Of a stretch of DNA of 64,000 bases, positions 36,401 to 43,606 are shown in pieces. Origin of the DNA: a virus; IMG/VR virus record IMGVR_UViG_3300019762_000006, positions 1 through 64,000 of that record; one strand, written 5' to 3'. The stretch's first letter is position 1; each line of letters starts with the position of its first letter. The notes beneath the pieces are model-generated. The model was given only the letters and a program-made list of their open reading frames with translations. It was not told the origin of the DNA and made no database searches. The position numbers were made by a program, and so were the translations under genes.

Positions 36401-38000
36401 TAAACTACTAAAAGAGGGAAAAGATGCTGGTAAAGAGTTGGGGTTTGTAGATATGTATATACCAAACAAAGTGTACAAAGATAGATTCGGTGGTAAGATT
36501 GCAGATAATATGCCAGAGTGGAAAAAGTTGCTACACTTAGATATAGATAGTGGCACAATAAAAACAGTAGGAGATGTGATCAATGCAACATTTGGAACAG
36601 CAATTGAAACAACATTCGATAGTAGACTAGGATTCGTAGATAGAAATAGGGATGCAGTAAAAACCCTAGAAATAATAGCGTTCGAAGCATACCAAGTAAG
36701 ACTGGCCGAAGAAGTAGAAAACTTGCTAAATAGTAGATACGGGGAAGCAAAGCATGAAGGTGAGTCCTACAAAATAAGTAAAGATGACTTGGTAAACATA
36801 AACAACAAACTGACTGCACAAGGGTATGGGCATGACATCGTATGGGATGAAGCAGGTAGAGATAGAGTAAACCAAACACTTAACAAGACTGGTACTAAAG
36901 GGGGATTACATTCAAGTAGTGTGACAGTTGGTGACACAAAAGTTGGAGGGCAGATAAAACAGAATAAAGCAATAGTAAATACAGGTGCTGCATCAACAAT
37001 ACCAATCCATGCAATAGATGGTAGGATGATACTAGAAACACTAAATAGAGAATTAAAAGGTCCGCTAAAGGGTAAATACCATGGTGGGAATGTGTATGAT
37101 GCTGTAGTGCTAAGTGCTAACAAAGCAATGCTAACAGACACAGCAGACTACTACAATAAGAATATGATTGAAATAGGGTTCAGTAGATCAATAGTAGCAG
37201 ACCAAATGGCCCTAGTAGAGAATATGCTAAGTACAATGAGTGACAAACAAAAAGTAAAGATGTTCAATAGATTAGGTCTAAGACCTGAAGGAGATACTAG
37301 AGAAGACTTTACAAAAGAAGTAAACAGACTTCACTTAGGAACTGGTAAAATGCTGGAGAGACTAGAATTAGCTGAAACAACGAATAAGGAAAGATTAGTA
37401 AATAGTGGTAAAGAGTACATGTCTGGACATCTGTACCAAATGGGTTCAGGAGTAGTAAATATACCTGCTAGTGAGGTAAGAGCTAAAGAGTTCCCAGCAA
37501 TAACAACACTTAAAACAATGCTAGAAAATAAGATGATTGCTGATAGAAAACAAACAGCTGAGGAATTTGCTAGTAAGACAACAGGACAGCCAGACTATGT
37601 GCTAAACTTGTATGATATAACACAGAATACACAAGTTAAGTCAAAAGCAAATATAGCACAAATGGTGAATAAAGGCGATAAGCTAAAAGTTAGTGATAAC
37701 TTAACAGAATCTCTAGGTAGCAAAGATACAGTTGAAATAGTAGGTTCAGTTGGTAGTGAGTTAAACAATAGTCAAAAGTGGTGGTTAAATAATATGAAAA
37801 ATAATATACTTGCATCAGATGCTGGTATAGTAGCTAATAGCAATACATCAGAAAAGACAATGAGTGAATCAGGTAGAGAGCTAATTGAGGGTGTGTGGGT
37901 TAAACAAAAAGAAGCTAAAAACAAGCTAGAAAAAGATATAATAACTCCAAGTGAAGCATTCAAAAAGAATGTAAATAACAAGATAGAATGTAAGGAATAG
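30447..38000 (+). CDS. giant virion RNA polymerase with N-terminal staphylococcal-nuclease domain, 2517 aa
   Basis: A T7/N4-class single-subunit RNA polymerase packaged in the virion and injected to read early genes. Motifs: T/DxxGR as TVSGR (1663-1667); motif A IDAITSG, D1807 with S1811-G1812 (T7: D537, S541-G542); motif B R1945-S-I-A-K1949-S-P-V-M-V-Y-I-Y1957-G, with spacing identical to T7 R627/K631/Y639; motif C IPIHAIDG with H2188 and D2191, divergent from the T7 HD pair. N-terminal residues about 26-175 form a staphylococcal-nuclease-like domain: YDADTL (D30, D32), RVEGIDAPE (R42, E50), YGRD (R128) and a closing KLGLW (W172). Between them lie helical regions. N4 vRNAP is about 3500 residues; here the C-terminal part is a separate gene two nt downstream. 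Confidence 0.88.
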   Translation: MPTQEELLNAVFVNTNNTPKQTNNSQYVYDADTLYQNGNGYRVEGIDAPEMPSYALKQERIAKALKSKLGRFVSKATAGEAAKLEAELSTLNFNGIDSGFQETSFNDNQLQPTYQETPQSDSKGVYGRDILNNPAYQNELVAKGYAIPAFDNQTPEGQALMLNAKKQKLGLWADPEYAAEMEAVANKRGTSTVEEIPEYNILRGVGSAGLDVAAKVGGLIGETIESAGEGIGVDAVKNSGTALQNAFTEFQRKQYGKEITGYVSRNVDELSAEIDDTIKKDGYMSAIAKAVTDPRSLEVLANSVPEMIALAASVGGMAVANVNNNINMAEAELGRKLDTKEKVLSASASIVGTYMDRFGDKLALSGMNPTKEALKTVINKMSQEGKNTLSKKYGKEILTISSAPLRLASAGAIEGLTEKGQTMLETAAQTPRVFEEGFTKEELDESNVAGVLGVTMGTQMASPKVVYDVATKTVPSLPKASKDILERATETEAQRKVRETTEVSAPIREAAIDSTLKGDTDSVVKSAEEMHGKLAKELDGSAPKKYTYNVVLSNALNRAHESNDDTAIANVYKTIGDLNNRKDVDFKASEMVDSRMYEATKEFLDLVNKNDLTATDKMEAINLGKKIGENATEQSASKSNILTEVRLMKEQLEKEKKSLKSVKGSEDFGGPIDKLMKIVDDYLENRDAEKVNAQVMDLGYIELDPTSGVLKADPNRPGLRVYAKELEKQMLNPNTNKNLLDKKVVASGQVTIPKLAKFAKSRLDKLNPYKDNSAYQTSSLLNTLKAENEQMSNTIVELVKIASKLEIDKEIKDKYVAKLKEAGKSAVEANKEMLRREKLINDTTKPSGNGQLAFQVDPDGTESIRLVSGESNTKVADVVDGKVVPIAQEQNAEQVADKPLSNASIVEKAPTKESMKEEGVRNAKNVTTAPKPKQTVVQWLTAQLDEMVDNQKKTMVEAAKEINDYLSAQGLDKDTITKYNVILRKLVKDRVDEKKTPLNKVRARVSELDTELSKLVENVEDMNMLVHVKEYYKRKLGEVQAERTTLNKVLDRMEAELTKRTGTNRVSKLRELADKLIKGMVRALQEVKKRINLVNAEHDRLTSELNEISTMIKTIEEEYIGTVEPEIETRQTSIGEITRYEDSAYGPMVELGNKRVNARRTLSPTGKVVQSPSSALNDAMEVLKQDKIEELNAELTELASEGITSLGAKILKRNLENFPIVSPVHKILTSGYDSVFGKLEGNIFKDADKLLEVLPKGFKDFFASDKENEQALIDNFQTMSKYIENTKIGDIKIGSNRISKHIDQFGLVMNQKLGFVPIERQLIVGDRVKIGETTYLIGKIEGDKATVTIPGKKGTSTKKLSEFQSVREKQPESFPVDIIELIGTVKDDKLEIDEQTETILKFYTAKMVTDTQAMIGKILSFDESEMGLYLGITDPDEQIKVKQDAQNGLVNSASVRSDIGNEVYQALGIKLTKNTPEFTEESLTSALGVLVQAIAVDNGTMSMDKLTAEKNTNLIQVNRAAVDKALEVDGRGTEQLAKAMSKLQYLNEARNRPLPKTAKPKRKTSRNVMNTKIPMDALNNDKLNDMEQIAYTISPKLQMWLAMDETEALKARGYVEVESAGLHISEQDAQQARNDKLVREWEILKIFAQATKNKKFYLDWGQTVSGRFTILNDIQYQESKLHREFVVADNSTETIDVNDADSRQMLEASILQGLDMDPDKLSTETASANFNKLFKVTDKGIEVTEKGAVKTAYEALRAGKVDADAMAEVFADSEGHHGISSIELLVDWNKAIVDGTTLETHANLEIDAITSGMILTLLQIGTDKAIELAEKGGIYTADRAKELEAYVKHWLGDVTFTPGALIEAGKKHASAIESGTDKKLLKGQETNLQSDTVFKDLYSTIGVGMIEEVQTYKERLLAKSDKTESEMKQLAMLNEIGELNLKNIRSIAKSPVMVYIYGATVNSIKKKLTYSLGIDTLVKTIKKASKLLKEGKDAGKELGFVDMYIPNKVYKDRFGGKIADNMPEWKKLLHLDIDSGTIKTVGDVINATFGTAIETTFDSRLGFVDRNRDAVKTLEIIAFEAYQVRLAEEVENLLNSRYGEAKHEGESYKISKDDLVNINNKLTAQGYGHDIVWDEAGRDRVNQTLNKTGTKGGLHSSSVTVGDTKVGGQIKQNKAIVNTGAASTIPIHAIDGRMILETLNRELKGPLKGKYHGGNVYDAVVLSANKAMLTDTADYYNKNMIEIGFSRSIVADQMALVENMLSTMSDKQKVKMFNRLGLRPEGDTREDFTKEVNRLHLGTGKMLERLELAETTNKERLVNSGKEYMSGHLYQMGSGVVNIPASEVRAKEFPAITTLKTMLENKMIADRKQTAEEFASKTTGQPDYVLNLYDITQNTQVKSKANIAQMVNKGDKLKVSDNLTESLGSKDTVEIVGSVGSELNNSQKWWLNNMKNNILASDAGIVANSNTSEKTMSESGRELIEGVWVKQKEAKNKLEKDIITPSEAFKKNVNNKIECKE

Positions 38001-38002
38001 AT

Positions 38003-41000
38003 ATGGGTTGTTCAGCACAAGATCAAATAGCAGGCTACAAAACAATAAATAAAAAGTTAAGAGAATTAAATCCAAATGTAGATCCAATAGGACTGCAGTT
38101 TGGTATAAACAAGTACTGGCTAGGCTTAGAAAATAATATAATGACTGATGCTGAAAAAGATGTATACAACACATTAGTAAAGCAAACAGAAGGGATAGCA
38201 TTAATAAACTTAGGCGGAACTAAACAATTGCAAGAACAGTTGGTGTTCGTTAAAGACATAGGTAAAGAGTATGTAATACATTTAGAAAGTGGTAAAAACT
38301 ACACATTCGAAAAAGGTAAAGCACAAAGTAATCCAACAAGAGCTGGTAGAACAGTAATGATGCCTGCAATGGAATTGACTAAAACATATCAAAATTCTGT
38401 AAAAGGTAGTGACCAAAACACACAAATAGGAGAAACTGAAGCAGATAAATTCATAGAACAAGAAGTAATAGATCTAGGCACAACACTAACAGATAAGTTC
38501 ATGGAAATGGCTGAGATGAATCAGGAAAGTTCAGGGTTAAAAGAACTAAGAAACAAAATGAAGATAATTGGTGAGTATGAAGTAAAGATAAATGAGTACA
38601 ATGCAAGAAATGAAGAAGCTCCAGCAAAGTTAATGGAAGACTACAACAAAACCTACGATGAGGCTGAAGCAATACAAGCAACACTGACAGAGTTTGAAGT
38701 ACTGACATCAACTGTGTTAAATACATACCAAGTAACAATGACTAATTTAGGCACTGGTGAACTAAAGATGCAAATGTTTGAGAATGCAAATAGCCAAACT
38801 GCGGCATCTATAGATTTGCGAACAAATGAAATGAAAGCTAGATGGAATAAAATGTCAAGAATAACAAACTTGAGTGAAGCGTTCCTACATGAGATAAACC
38901 ACAAGATGTCAAGTCACGTGTTCGATGCAAATGTACAACTAACAAGACTAATGAAAGACTTGCGAGATAGTGCAATAAATAGTGGTGTAACCTATGAACT
39001 GTTTCTAGACAAGATTGCTGATCCAACAGAACAAGAAATAGAAATAGCAAAGATGAAGTTTAAGTATGTGTTTGACAAAACAGCAGATATAGAAGAGTTC
39101 TACGCATATGCAACAACAAATGAGCAAGTATACAATGCGATAAAAGATGTGAAGATATCAATACCGCTAATAAAAGACCTTGAAATAGACCCTAGTAAAC
39201 CAAGCTCAATAAAAAAGGTACTAAATGCACTAATAAAAACAGTAAATACAATATGGACAACGCTAAGTGGAAGAGGAAAACGTGGTGGTCAACTAGTAGC
39301 AGAAATGGTAACAACAATAGCTAAACTAGATGCAGAAATGATGCAACAAAAAATGGTAGATGAGAATGAACAGCCTGGAGTAAGTAGCTACGCAAGAGCT
39401 AAAATGAATAGCATAGATGAGCTAATAGAACCTGTGGTAAAGAAAGTGGGAGATTGGTCAGAGAAGTTAAGTGAAGCTGGACCAAAAGATGTAAGTAAGC
39501 AAATAGCCAAAATACCAGTACTAAATGAACTAATGAATACTGGAATAACCCAATACTTGTGGAGAGCGGTAACGCAAGATACAACAACAGAGGATGTGGC
39601 AGATATGTACGCAGTGTTTAGACATAGTAAGCAAGTGGTAGAGAAACATACAGCAGACATTAGAAATGGGGTTAAGTCAGTAGCAACTGAAATGTTCAAA
39701 GACACAGACAAAACAACAAAAGACGCAATAACAAAAGTAGTACTAAGTGGAGATATGGCACAGTTCACAGCAAGTGAGATACAAGAGTACCTAAATGAGC
39801 CTGCTAAAATACAAGAAGAAATAGAAAAGCTAACAAAAATAGTACATTTGGGAGCAAGTAAAGAACTAGTAAAAAGTAGGGATAAGCAAATAGATGGACT
39901 AGCTGAGTACTTAGTAAGTGGTAAAACAGTAGCACATGATCAACAAATAAATGCAAATAATATAGCAGCAAATATGCAAATAGCGCATAGAGTGCCAAAA
40001 AGAAAGATGCCTGAAAGACCAAGTAAAGAATTAATCGATACGATAGATAAAATAGTGTCCCTAAAAGTGCTCCAAAAGTCCGATGAAGTACACACTAAAG
40101 CAATAAAAGAGTTGGTGTCTAATAAAGACGGAGTAGAATTGCTAGATAAAACAATAAATATGTATAGAGGATACATAGATAACATGAGAGCAGATGCAAC
40201 AATAGATGCACATGATCCAATACCAAAAGGATACACAAGACCAGCAGATGGACTGCTAAGATACGAGTTAATCCCTGAAGATGAAGTAAAAGCTCAGGAA
40301 AGTGTGCTAATGAGATTGGTAAATGATAAACCGTACACAATAGTAGAAGGTAAAAAATACTACTTAATGACGGGTAGAACTAAGTCAGTAGGGTTCAGTG
40401 AAGGTGCTATTGGGTTAATATCACATACAACTGAAGGTATACCCCTAAGTTCACTAATAAGAAAAAACAATGAAATGAAAGGAAATAAAGGACTAATAGA
40501 TGGGGAACTAAGAGCTAAAACAAAACAGATAGTAGAAGCAATTAGAAATTCAAAAAATGGTAGAATAAATAAGTTTGCAATGATAGAAGGACAAACACTA
40601 GTACCAGTGTACAACCACAGAAATGAGATAGTAGACTACAGAATACAGTTGAATAACCTAGAAAAAGAGATGTACTTGCCAGATAGAGAAACAGAGATAG
40701 AAGATATACTAAGTAACACATTCAGTAGAAGTATAAAAACTTCACTAACAGCCACAGAGAACAAAAGAGTGGTAGATACAATAATAGAAAACAGTGGTAG
40801 AGGAGTACTAGAAAATCCAGATGACTACGTGCTAGTAGAAGAATATACTGAAGAAGATAAAATGAATGGTGTTAAGCGTGAAAAAAGGCATGATAGATGG
40901 GAATACTTACCAGACCACACAAAAGACTACATATATCAAAGAACTAGCAATAAAGGTATACTAGTACACAAAGACTTCGTAGAATTAATGACTGGTGAAA

Positions 41001-42007
41001 AAGATGTGACGATTGGGAACTTTGCAAAGTTTGGGTTTGATATGAAACAACACCCTGTAGCAAAAGCTAGATTAATGGCATTGGAAGCCTATATAACTGA
41101 AATACTAAGCTATGTGAAGCAAGCAATGGTTGTGCTAAATGGGGATATACTAGTTGGTAACCAAGTGAGTAATGCAATGGTAGCAGCAAGTCACGGAATA
41201 AACCCAGTAAAATACACTAAAAAGTTCAAACAGAGATGGCAACAATTAAATGACTACAATGAAAAAGTACAAATGTTATCAGAGTTAGAAGTTAAGCAAA
41301 TGGCTGGTGAAAATGTTGGGTTAGAGATAAGACAACTGAAGAAACAGTTAGAAGGTAATATATGGGATGAATTGGTAAAAGATGGTCAATACACTGCGTT
41401 AGTGGAAGACGTAAATATAGAAGCTAAACTAGATGGACAAATTGCAACAATGGTACAACAACAAATAGATAAAAGTAACTTCAAAGGAATAATAGAAGGA
41501 GTTAGAAATGGTCTGTATATAGATAAAACAACAGCACTGTATCAAACAATGGCAAAATCAGTACACTATGGTGATGCGATAACAAGACAAATAATAAAAG
41601 AAGAATTGGAAGAAAAAGCAATAAAGAGAGAAGGAGAGTTAACAGAAGATGTAAAAAAAGATATACTAAACTACCTAGATCAGTTGCTAGTAAACTACGG
41701 ATACACAATGAACCGGTGGTGGAAGTACTCAGAGAGAGTGGGAGGGTTGTTCTTTATGCGATACTACATGGGACAAGCAAAAGCTATAATGAGTATGGCA
41801 AAAAAGAGTCCAACAAGGACAGCACTACTGCAAGGTGTGCAAAAAGTGACTGGTGTGGATATAGCAGACCCAATAGACACATATACCAATAGTGGTATAG
41901 ATGGAGTAACTTATAGGCATATGTTTACAGAAGCTCCTTACTTATTAGCAGAACCTAACATACTTGATCTTATACCCGACATGTCCGCGGCATTTGTAAT
42001 GAGGTAG
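38003..42007 (+). CDS. vRNAP-partner giant protein with HExxH zincin-like motif, 1334 aa
   Basis: Starts two nt after the vRNAP stop; together they match the size of the single N4 vRNAP. The N-terminus is rich in charged helices. At residues 296-300, HEINH in FLHEINHKMSSHV is a zinc-metallopeptidase HExxH, and the downstream glutamate pair E364-E365 in DIEEFYAYATTNEQV is placed like the third ligand of polyvalent-protein metallopeptidases. The rest is helical. The last 12 codons (41969-42007, reading LIPDMSAAFVMR) were probably supplied by the inserted cassette, as a differently coded copy of the same ending remains at 43121-43159. Likely packaged and injected; enzymatic role unproven. Confidence 0.7.
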   Translation: MGCSAQDQIAGYKTINKKLRELNPNVDPIGLQFGINKYWLGLENNIMTDAEKDVYNTLVKQTEGIALINLGGTKQLQEQLVFVKDIGKEYVIHLESGKNYTFEKGKAQSNPTRAGRTVMMPAMELTKTYQNSVKGSDQNTQIGETEADKFIEQEVIDLGTTLTDKFMEMAEMNQESSGLKELRNKMKIIGEYEVKINEYNARNEEAPAKLMEDYNKTYDEAEAIQATLTEFEVLTSTVLNTYQVTMTNLGTGELKMQMFENANSQTAASIDLRTNEMKARWNKMSRITNLSEAFLHEINHKMSSHVFDANVQLTRLMKDLRDSAINSGVTYELFLDKIADPTEQEIEIAKMKFKYVFDKTADIEEFYAYATTNEQVYNAIKDVKISIPLIKDLEIDPSKPSSIKKVLNALIKTVNTIWTTLSGRGKRGGQLVAEMVTTIAKLDAEMMQQKMVDENEQPGVSSYARAKMNSIDELIEPVVKKVGDWSEKLSEAGPKDVSKQIAKIPVLNELMNTGITQYLWRAVTQDTTTEDVADMYAVFRHSKQVVEKHTADIRNGVKSVATEMFKDTDKTTKDAITKVVLSGDMAQFTASEIQEYLNEPAKIQEEIEKLTKIVHLGASKELVKSRDKQIDGLAEYLVSGKTVAHDQQINANNIAANMQIAHRVPKRKMPERPSKELIDTIDKIVSLKVLQKSDEVHTKAIKELVSNKDGVELLDKTINMYRGYIDNMRADATIDAHDPIPKGYTRPADGLLRYELIPEDEVKAQESVLMRLVNDKPYTIVEGKKYYLMTGRTKSVGFSEGAIGLISHTTEGIPLSSLIRKNNEMKGNKGLIDGELRAKTKQIVEAIRNSKNGRINKFAMIEGQTLVPVYNHRNEIVDYRIQLNNLEKEMYLPDRETEIEDILSNTFSRSIKTSLTATENKRVVDTIIENSGRGVLENPDDYVLVEEYTEEDKMNGVKREKRHDRWEYLPDHTKDYIYQRTSNKGILVHKDFVELMTGEKDVTIGNFAKFGFDMKQHPVAKARLMALEAYITEILSYVKQAMVVLNGDILVGNQVSNAMVAASHGINPVKYTKKFKQRWQQLNDYNEKVQMLSELEVKQMAGENVGLEIRQLKKQLEGNIWDELVKDGQYTALVEDVNIEAKLDGQIATMVQQQIDKSNFKGIIEGVRNGLYIDKTTALYQTMAKSVHYGDAITRQIIKEELEEKAIKREGELTEDVKKDILNYLDQLLVNYGYTMNRWWKYSERVGGLFFMRYYMGQAKAIMSMAKKSPTRTALLQGVQKVTGVDIADPIDTYTNSGIDGVTYRHMFTEAPYLLAEPNILDLIPDMSAAFVMR

Positions 42008-42030
42008 TTAAGGGAAAATTAAGAAAGTTA

Positions 42031-42039
42031 TGCTATAAT
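42031..42039 (+). promoter_or_regulatory. extended -10 promoter of mobile cassette 1
   Basis: TGCTATAAT, 29 nt upstream of the ribbon-helix-helix ORF. Cassette 2 has TGTTATAAT at the same relative place, so the cassettes carry their own promoter. Confidence 0.6.
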
Positions 42040-42067
42040 TGGAGTACTAAATAAGAAAGGTGTTCCA

Positions 42068-42247
42068 ATGTACAAACAAAATAAACCAGTAAGAGTAGGT
42101 ATGACAATTAAATCAGACTTACTAAAAGAAATGAAAGACTACTTAAAACAAGTAAATGAAAACAAGTCACTAAAATACGTAAGTCAGTCAGAGTTTGTAA
42201 ATGAGGCAATTGCTCAGCTGTTAAATAAGGAGCTGGGAGATGCGTAG
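42068..42247 (+). CDS. ribbon-helix-helix regulator of cassette 1, 59 aa
   Basis: N-terminal strand KPVRVGMTIKSDLLKEM followed by a long helix and SQSEFVNEAIAQLLNKEL, the layout of CopG/Arc-type ribbon-helix-helix DNA-binding proteins. About 34 of 59 residues are identical to the cassette 2 counterpart. It overlaps the downstream endonuclease gene by 8 nt, exactly as in cassette 2. It probably represses the cassette promoter or binds the partner's site. Confidence 0.7.
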   Translation: MYKQNKPVRVGMTIKSDLLKEMKDYLKQVNENKSLKYVSQSEFVNEAIAQLLNKELGDA

Positions 42248-43124
42248 GTTGACAACAGAAGAATGGATAGAGAAAGCTATAAAAGTTCATGGTAATAAGT
42301 ATGACTATAGTAAAGTGAACTACATAACAAATAACACTAAAGTAATAGTTATTTGCCCAATACATGGAGAAATAGAACAAGTGCCACGAAGTCATCTGGC
42401 TACTGTTGGGTGCCAGAAGTGTGCTAATAAAACAAAGCTGGCTAAAGAAGAGTTTATAGAGAGGGCAATAAAAGTACACGGAGATGTATATGATTATACT
42501 AAGACTGTTTATAAAAATACATATTCGAAAGTGCTCATAACCTGCCCAATACATGGTGACTGGGCACAACTCCCAATGGGTCATCTACAAAGTAGAGGCT
42601 GTCCTAAGTGTGCTATAGAAAGCAGAGTTGCGAAAAACTCAAAAACTACAGAGCAGTTTATAGAGGAAGCTAAGAAAGTGCATAATAGTAAGTATAACTA
42701 TACTAAAGTAGAGTACGTAAATCATAAAGAAAAAGTAATCATAATATGCCCAGAGCATGGAGAGTTTATGCAAAGTCCAAACAGTCATTTAATAGGTAAA
42801 GGATGTCCAAGCTGTGCTGTTACCGGGTTCGATAAAACTAAACCAGGACTGCTATACTACTTAAAAGTAACACTAGAAGATGGTAAAGAGTTGTATAAAA
42901 TCGGGATCACCAATAGGTCTGTGAATAGAAGGTTTAATCCAACAGAGTTAAAAAAGATAAAAGTGATAAAAGTAGAAGAATTTAAGTCAGGTAAAGATGC
43001 TTGGGATAAAGAAAGAGGGATACTAAGTAAGTATAAAGAGTACAAGTACATAGGTCCAGATGTGCTGGACTCAGGCAATACTGAATTGTTCACAGAGAAT
43101 GTAATGGCACTAAAATTGAATTGA
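42240..43124 (+). CDS. DUF723-repeat/GIY-YIG homing-endonuclease-like protein 1, 294 aa
   Basis: Three tandem ~58-residue units, each with a helix (FIERAIKVHGDVYDY), a strand pair and a metal-type motif CPIHG...H...GCPKC (residues about 1-65, 66-128, 129-190), read as DNA-binding DUF723-type zinc repeats. A GIY-YIG/T5orf172-type C-terminal domain follows: LLYYLKVT, ELYKIGITNRSVNRRF, and a late GNTELF. Its stop (TGA, 43122-43124) overlaps the displaced host-gene end. Probably cuts DNA lacking the cassette and drives its spread. Confidence 0.72.
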   Translation: MRRLTTEEWIEKAIKVHGNKYDYSKVNYITNNTKVIVICPIHGEIEQVPRSHLATVGCQKCANKTKLAKEEFIERAIKVHGDVYDYTKTVYKNTYSKVLITCPIHGDWAQLPMGHLQSRGCPKCAIESRVAKNSKTTEQFIEEAKKVHNSKYNYTKVEYVNHKEKVIIICPEHGEFMQSPNSHLIGKGCPSCAVTGFDKTKPGLLYYLKVTLEDGKELYKIGITNRSVNRRFNPTELKKIKVIKVEEFKSGKDAWDKERGILSKYKEYKYIGPDVLDSGNTELFTENVMALKLN

Positions 43125-43159
43125 TACCAAGTCTAAATGCTGCTTTCGTCATGCGTTGA
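43121..43159 (+). pseudogene. displaced 3' end of the 1334-residue gene
   Basis: The + strand reads LIPSLNAAFVMR and a TGA stop, matching 9 of the last 12 residues of the intact upstream gene (LIPDMSAAFVMR) with different codons. No start codon. It is best explained as the original gene end left behind when the cassette inserted. Confidence 0.7.
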
Positions 43160-43225
43160 TGGGTCATTAGACTCCTCACGCCAGTACAAGAATATGATTA
43201 ATGCTACTAATGCTACTACTTCCAT
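43133..43225 (-). CDS. small single-span membrane protein, 30 aa
   Basis: Begins MEVVALVALIIFLYWREE: one hydrophobic helix then an acidic tail. Ribosome binding site AGAGGAGGCCCTT. Its stop lies within the displaced end of the 1334-residue gene, so it converged with that gene before the insertion. It overlaps the 53-residue gene upstream by 10 nt. Confidence 0.5.
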   Translation of the reverse strand: MEVVALVALIIFLYWREESNDPSTHDESSI

Positions 43226-43377
43226 AAGGGCCTCCTCTTAAGAATGTGCCTAATAGCAGGTAAGCAAAAATAGATTACTAAACCAACGAATAGAACTACA
43301 ATAAGCTGGAATGCATAGAATCCGGCAACAATAATAAGTATACAAACAAGAGCTAGTAAGATATCTCTGAAACTCAT
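43216..43377 (-). CDS. membrane protein, 53 aa
   Basis: Begins MSFRDILLALVCILIIVAGF; two hydrophobic segments then a basic tail. The start at 43377 forms an ATGA overlap with the upstream stop, so a longer reading of the frame (to 43491) is rejected. Last-but-one gene of the leftward operon; function unknown. Confidence 0.55.
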   Translation of the reverse strand: MSFRDILLALVCILIIVAGFYAFQLIVVLFVGLVIYFCLPAIRHILKRRPLWK

Positions 43378-43604
43378 TTGAGTAACCTCATAAGGTTTGG
43401 CGGATAAATAAATAGGTAAATAGATACAATAAATGAAGCAATCATGCCTACATAAATTCCACCCTGACCGGCAATAGAAAATAAAGCACATATGCTGATA
43501 AATATAGCTAAGTCAAGTATGCCGTCCTTCTTACGATTGTGGGTGAGCTTGTAAATAATAAAAATGAAATTCAGTGCTGTAACAATGCCTACAATAACTA
43601 ACAT
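43374..43604 (-). CDS. membrane protein, 76 aa, three hydrophobic segments
   Basis: Segments LVIVGIVTALNFIFIIY, LDLAIFISICALFSIAG and YVGMIASFIVSIYLFIY. Ribosome binding site GGGAGGATTTAAGT. Coupled to the next gene by ATGA. Its unrelated neighbours are also small membrane proteins (30, 53 and 63 residues), suggesting a membrane-takeover cluster at the operon's end. Confidence 0.6.
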   Translation of the reverse strand: MLVIVGIVTALNFIFIIYKLTHNRKKDGILDLAIFISICALFSIAGQGGIYVGMIASFIVSIYLFIYPPNLMRLLK

Positions 43605-43606
43605 AC

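Larger units (their letters stand above)
41969..43120 (+). mobile_element. two-gene GIY-YIG cassette 1, inserted at the 3' end of the 1334-residue gene
   Basis: Contains a replacement 3' end for the host gene, an extended -10 promoter, a ribbon-helix-helix ORF and a DUF723/GIY-YIG ORF. The original gene end is displaced just after it (43121-43159). A second, paralogous cassette lies at 57.89-58.99 kb. Boundaries are approximate; the left edge is placed where the two gene ends start to align. Confidence 0.65.

Noticed and set aside
42108-42584. 158-residue minus-strand ORF across cassette 1
   Set aside because: Antisense to the RHH and endonuclease ORFs, which have domain support.
43378-43491. 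Longer N-terminus (to 91 residues) for the 53-residue membrane protein
   Set aside because: The extension overlaps the 76-residue membrane gene in another frame; the ATGA overlap start at 43377 is better supported.
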